In this document: piece by piece, positions 5,025-6,491 of the stretch
How positions within the stretch are numbered: the first letter of the stretch is position 1
Layout: each line of letters opens with the position of its first letter
DNA from: UBA1189 sp045654565
Lineage (GTDB): Bacteria; Bacteroidota; Bacteroidia; Bacteroidales; Bacteroidaceae
Length of the DNA: 6,491 bases
Direction: 5' to 3'
Assembly: GCA_045654565.1 (NCBI GenBank)
Contig: JAZONP010000060.1
Span: 1-6,491 of the forward strand
Translations under genes and position numbers: made by a program
The notes under the pieces: generated by a model
Databases searched by the model: none
What the model saw: only the letters and a program-made list of their open reading frames with translations
What the model was told of the DNA's origin: nothing

Positions 5025-5870
5025 TCATTTATCTCCTTTAATAATTCTTTCTGCCACCTCGAAGCCGTGTTGGTAGAGCGCGTTCATCTTGTTCATGTCG
5101 ATCTCGATGCGGGCTACGTCGACGGGGTGGTCGGGGCGGATGACGGTGATGCGTCCCTCGCGTTCGAGTTGCTCCACCCATGCTATCTGTGTATTGTAGC
5201 GCTTGCCACGTGTGCGCAGTGCCTCGCGCAACTTGGGGTAGCGGCTGTAGATGAAGGGAGGCAGGTGAGGTGGCTTCTCCTCCTTGCGGTAGCCACGATG
5301 GCGTGTGAGCACCACGATGGCGTGCTCATACCCTTGGTCAAAGGCACGCTGCAAGGGGATGGAGTCGGCAATGCCTCCATCGAGCATGGCACGTCCGTCG
5401 ACCTGGGCAATGGGGCAGGCGAAGGGTAGGGCTGAGGAGGCACGTACGATGTCGATGATGCGCTCAGGGCTTTCCTTCTCCTCAAGGTATATAGCTTCGC
5501 CCGTAAGGCAGTCGGTGGCTACGCTCTCCACACGCATGGGGTTGGTGCGGTAGGCTTCGTAGTCGTAGGGCCATAGGGCCTCGGGCAGTTCGCGGTAGAG
5601 CAGGTCCATATCCATGATGCTGTGGTGTCGCCACAGGTTGCGCATACCCAAGTAGTGTCGCTCGGCCTGCAGGTCGGCAAAGGTGTACTTGGCACGGCCA
5701 CGCTGATGTGAGGCAAACGACAGGGCATTGCTCGACCCTGCCGACACACCCACGAGGTAGAGGAAGGTGATGGCGTGGGCAATCATCCAGTCGAGCACAC
5801 CGCTGGTGAACACGCCACGCATGCCGCCACCTTCGAGTACCAAAGCCGTATGTTTGAACTTATCCTTCAT
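5025..5870 (-). CDS. Patatin-like phospholipase (YjjU-like)
   Basis: This is a predicted serine acyl hydrolase of the patatin fold that cleaves lipid esters with a Ser-Asp dyad. The 281-residue product carries the oxyanion loop GGGMRG (14-19), the nucleophile Ser43 in GVSAGS, and the dyad Asp164 in DGGIADS. The C-terminal third (FIYSRYPKLREAL, RYNTQ, RIEIDMNK) resembles the YjjU-type extension seen in cytoplasmic bacterial patatins. There is no signal peptide, so a cytosolic or inner-leaflet role is likely; the real substrate is unknown. A start at 5909 would add 13 residues but would lie over the promoter itself, so I chose 5870. dusB follows on the same strand. Confidence 0.9.
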   Translation of the reverse strand: MKDKFKHTALVLEGGGMRGVFTSGVLDWMIAHAITFLYLVGVSAGSSNALSFASHQRGRAKYTFADLQAERHYLGMRNLWRHHSIMDMDLLYRELPEALWPYDYEAYRTNPMRVESVATDCLTGEAIYLEEKESPERIIDIVRASSALPFACPIAQVDGRAMLDGGIADSIPLQRAFDQGYEHAIVVLTRHRGYRKEEKPPHLPPFIYSRYPKLREALRTRGKRYNTQIAWVEQLEREGRITVIRPDHPVDVARIEIDMNKMNALYQHGFEVAERIIKGDK

Positions 5871-5878
5871 CGTAGGTA

Positions 5879-5910
5879 CAAAATTAGTGCAAGGCGAGAG
5901 AAATGCCAAA
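5879..5910 (-). promoter_or_regulatory. Promoter of the patatin-like gene
   Basis: On the minus strand TTTG (5910-5907), 20 bases, then TAATTTTG (5886-5879): both boxes match the Bacteroidetes consensus fully. The ATG at 5870 is only nine bases past the box, so the transcript would have an almost absent leader. This argues against the longer start at 5909. The promoter is the first part of a duplicated segment. Confidence 0.65.
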
Positions 5911-6041
5911 TTTATTTGAGCATTTCCGAGCCGCAGCCTAATTTGAAGCTGCGTAGCAGATTAAAGTTAGTGCAAGCGAAGATTAAATACTTGCATTTTT
6001 CCGAGCCGCCGCCTAATTTCAAGCTGCGTAGCAGATTAAAG
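5884..6041. repeat. Two adjacent copies of a ~80-base segment upstream of the patatin-like gene
   Basis: Copy A (5884-5966) and copy B (5967-6041) both start TTAGTGCAAG and end with a 44-base block (5923-5966 and 5998-6041) that matches at 42 of 44 positions. The block includes CTGCGTAGCAG, able to form a small hairpin. The middle parts differ in sequence and length. On the minus strand each copy ends in a -7-like box, TAATTTTG for A (perfect) and TAACTTTA for B (degenerate). It lies in the divergent spacer between the lipase and kinase genes and looks like a local duplication or two members of an intergenic repeat family. Confidence 0.7.
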
Positions 6042-6058
6042 GTATGGTTATTTTTTAC

Positions 6059-6066
6059 TATCTTCG
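6059..6066 (+). promoter_or_regulatory. Possible -7 element of the PfkB-family kinase gene
   Basis: TATCTTCG matches TAnnTTTG at seven of eight bases and lies 37 bases before the kinase ATG, giving a leader of about 25 bases. No TTTG-like box is visible upstream at the expected spacing, where the end of the duplicated segment lies. Confidence 0.4.
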
Positions 6067-6095
6067 CATTGTAAACAGAAATTAACATACATTTC

Positions 6096-6491
6096 ATGCG
6101 CAAGATCATTGGTATAGGCGAGACCATTCTCGACATCCTCTTCAAGGACCACAGGGCTGCCACCTCGGTGCCCGGAGGCTCTACGTTCAACTCCATGATA
6201 TCCATCGGCCGCGTGGGCGTGCCCGCCTGCTTTGTCAGCGAGATAGGCGGCGATGAGGTGGGCCGCATCGTGCGCACCTTCCTGTGCGACAACGGAGTCG
6301 ATGACCATTATCTGACCGAGTATCCCGATAGCAAGTCGCCCATATCGCTCGCCTTCCTTGACGCGAACAGCAACGCCACCTACTCCTTCTATAAGGAACC
6401 CTTCCCCCGTCGCGACGACTGGGAGTGTCCCACGATAGAGCGCGACGACATCGTCCTCTTCGGCTCCTACTATGCCCTCAACCCCGCCATG
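6096..6491 (+). CDS. PfkB-family carbohydrate kinase, N-terminal part, cut by the window edge
   Basis: This is the first 132 residues of a ribokinase/fructokinase-type enzyme that transfers phosphate from ATP to a sugar or nucleoside. The reading frame is open from ATG 6096 to the last base. Visible are the opening strand IIGIGETILDILF (4-16), the PfkB signature 1 region PGGSTFNSMISIGRVGV (26-42) with the substrate-binding Gly-Gly and Asn, VSEIGGDEVGRIVRTFL (47-63), the variable lid segment with SPISLAFLD (81-89), and FGSYYALNP (122-130). The C-terminal half with the GAGD anion hole and catalytic Asp is beyond the window, so substrate cannot be given. Family length is near 300 residues, so more than half is missing. 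It is divergent from the lipase gene. Confidence 0.88.
   Translation, partial: MRKIIGIGETILDILFKDHRAATSVPGGSTFNSMISIGRVGVPACFVSEIGGDEVGRIVRTFLCDNGVDDHYLTEYPDSKSPISLAFLDANSNATYSFYKEPFPRRDDWECPTIERDDIVLFGSYYALNPAM

Noticed and set aside
5775..6292. Overlapping open frames on both strands with a repeated KLRSRLK / NLLRSLKLG peptide
   Set aside because: The repeated peptide comes from the duplicated DNA segment at 5884-6041, and the frames overlap the lipase and kinase genes.

Overview
The window looks like chromosomal DNA of a Bacteroidales bacterium. The evidence is promoter-like elements of the Bacteroidetes form TAnnTTTG (some with a TTTG-like box 19-20 bases upstream), GC-rich genes set in very AT-rich spacers, little use of Shine-Dalgarno sites, and protein sequences that read like Bacteroides/Prevotella orthologues. 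The genus cannot be fixed from sequence alone; Prevotella-like is a guess.

Layout. Positions 1-41 hold the first codons of a gene leaving the left edge on the minus strand, with a textbook promoter behind it. Then comes pnuC (minus, nicotinamide riboside/NMN importer), divergent from a sirtuin gene (plus). Their shared spacer holds interleaved inverted repeats and, in the pnuC leader, a terminator-like hairpin with a competing alternative pairing. The sirtuin converges on nadA (minus, quinolinate synthase) across a bidirectional terminator. Between nadA and dusB (minus, tRNA-dihydrouridine synthase) lie about 850 bases without a gene. The nadA-proximal half is AT-rich with two perfect and five near-perfect DnaA boxes, a candidate chromosomal origin. 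The dusB-proximal half is an approximately 244-base element with inverted ends and two structured internal repeats. A patatin-like lipase (minus) follows, then a tandemly duplicated promoter/repeat segment, then the first 132 codons of a PfkB-family sugar kinase (plus) that runs off the right edge.

How the genes relate. The left half is NAD-centred: PnuC brings in a pyridine precursor, NadA makes quinolinate de novo, and the sirtuin consumes NAD and releases nicotinamide. They are three separate transcription units, so this is a neighbourhood, not an operon. DusB, the lipase and the kinase are unrelated housekeeping or metabolic genes. No phage, transposase, CRISPR, rRNA or tRNA was seen. The most interesting content is non-coding: the pnuC leader, the candidate origin, and the inverted-end repeat family with paired base changes in a hairpin.
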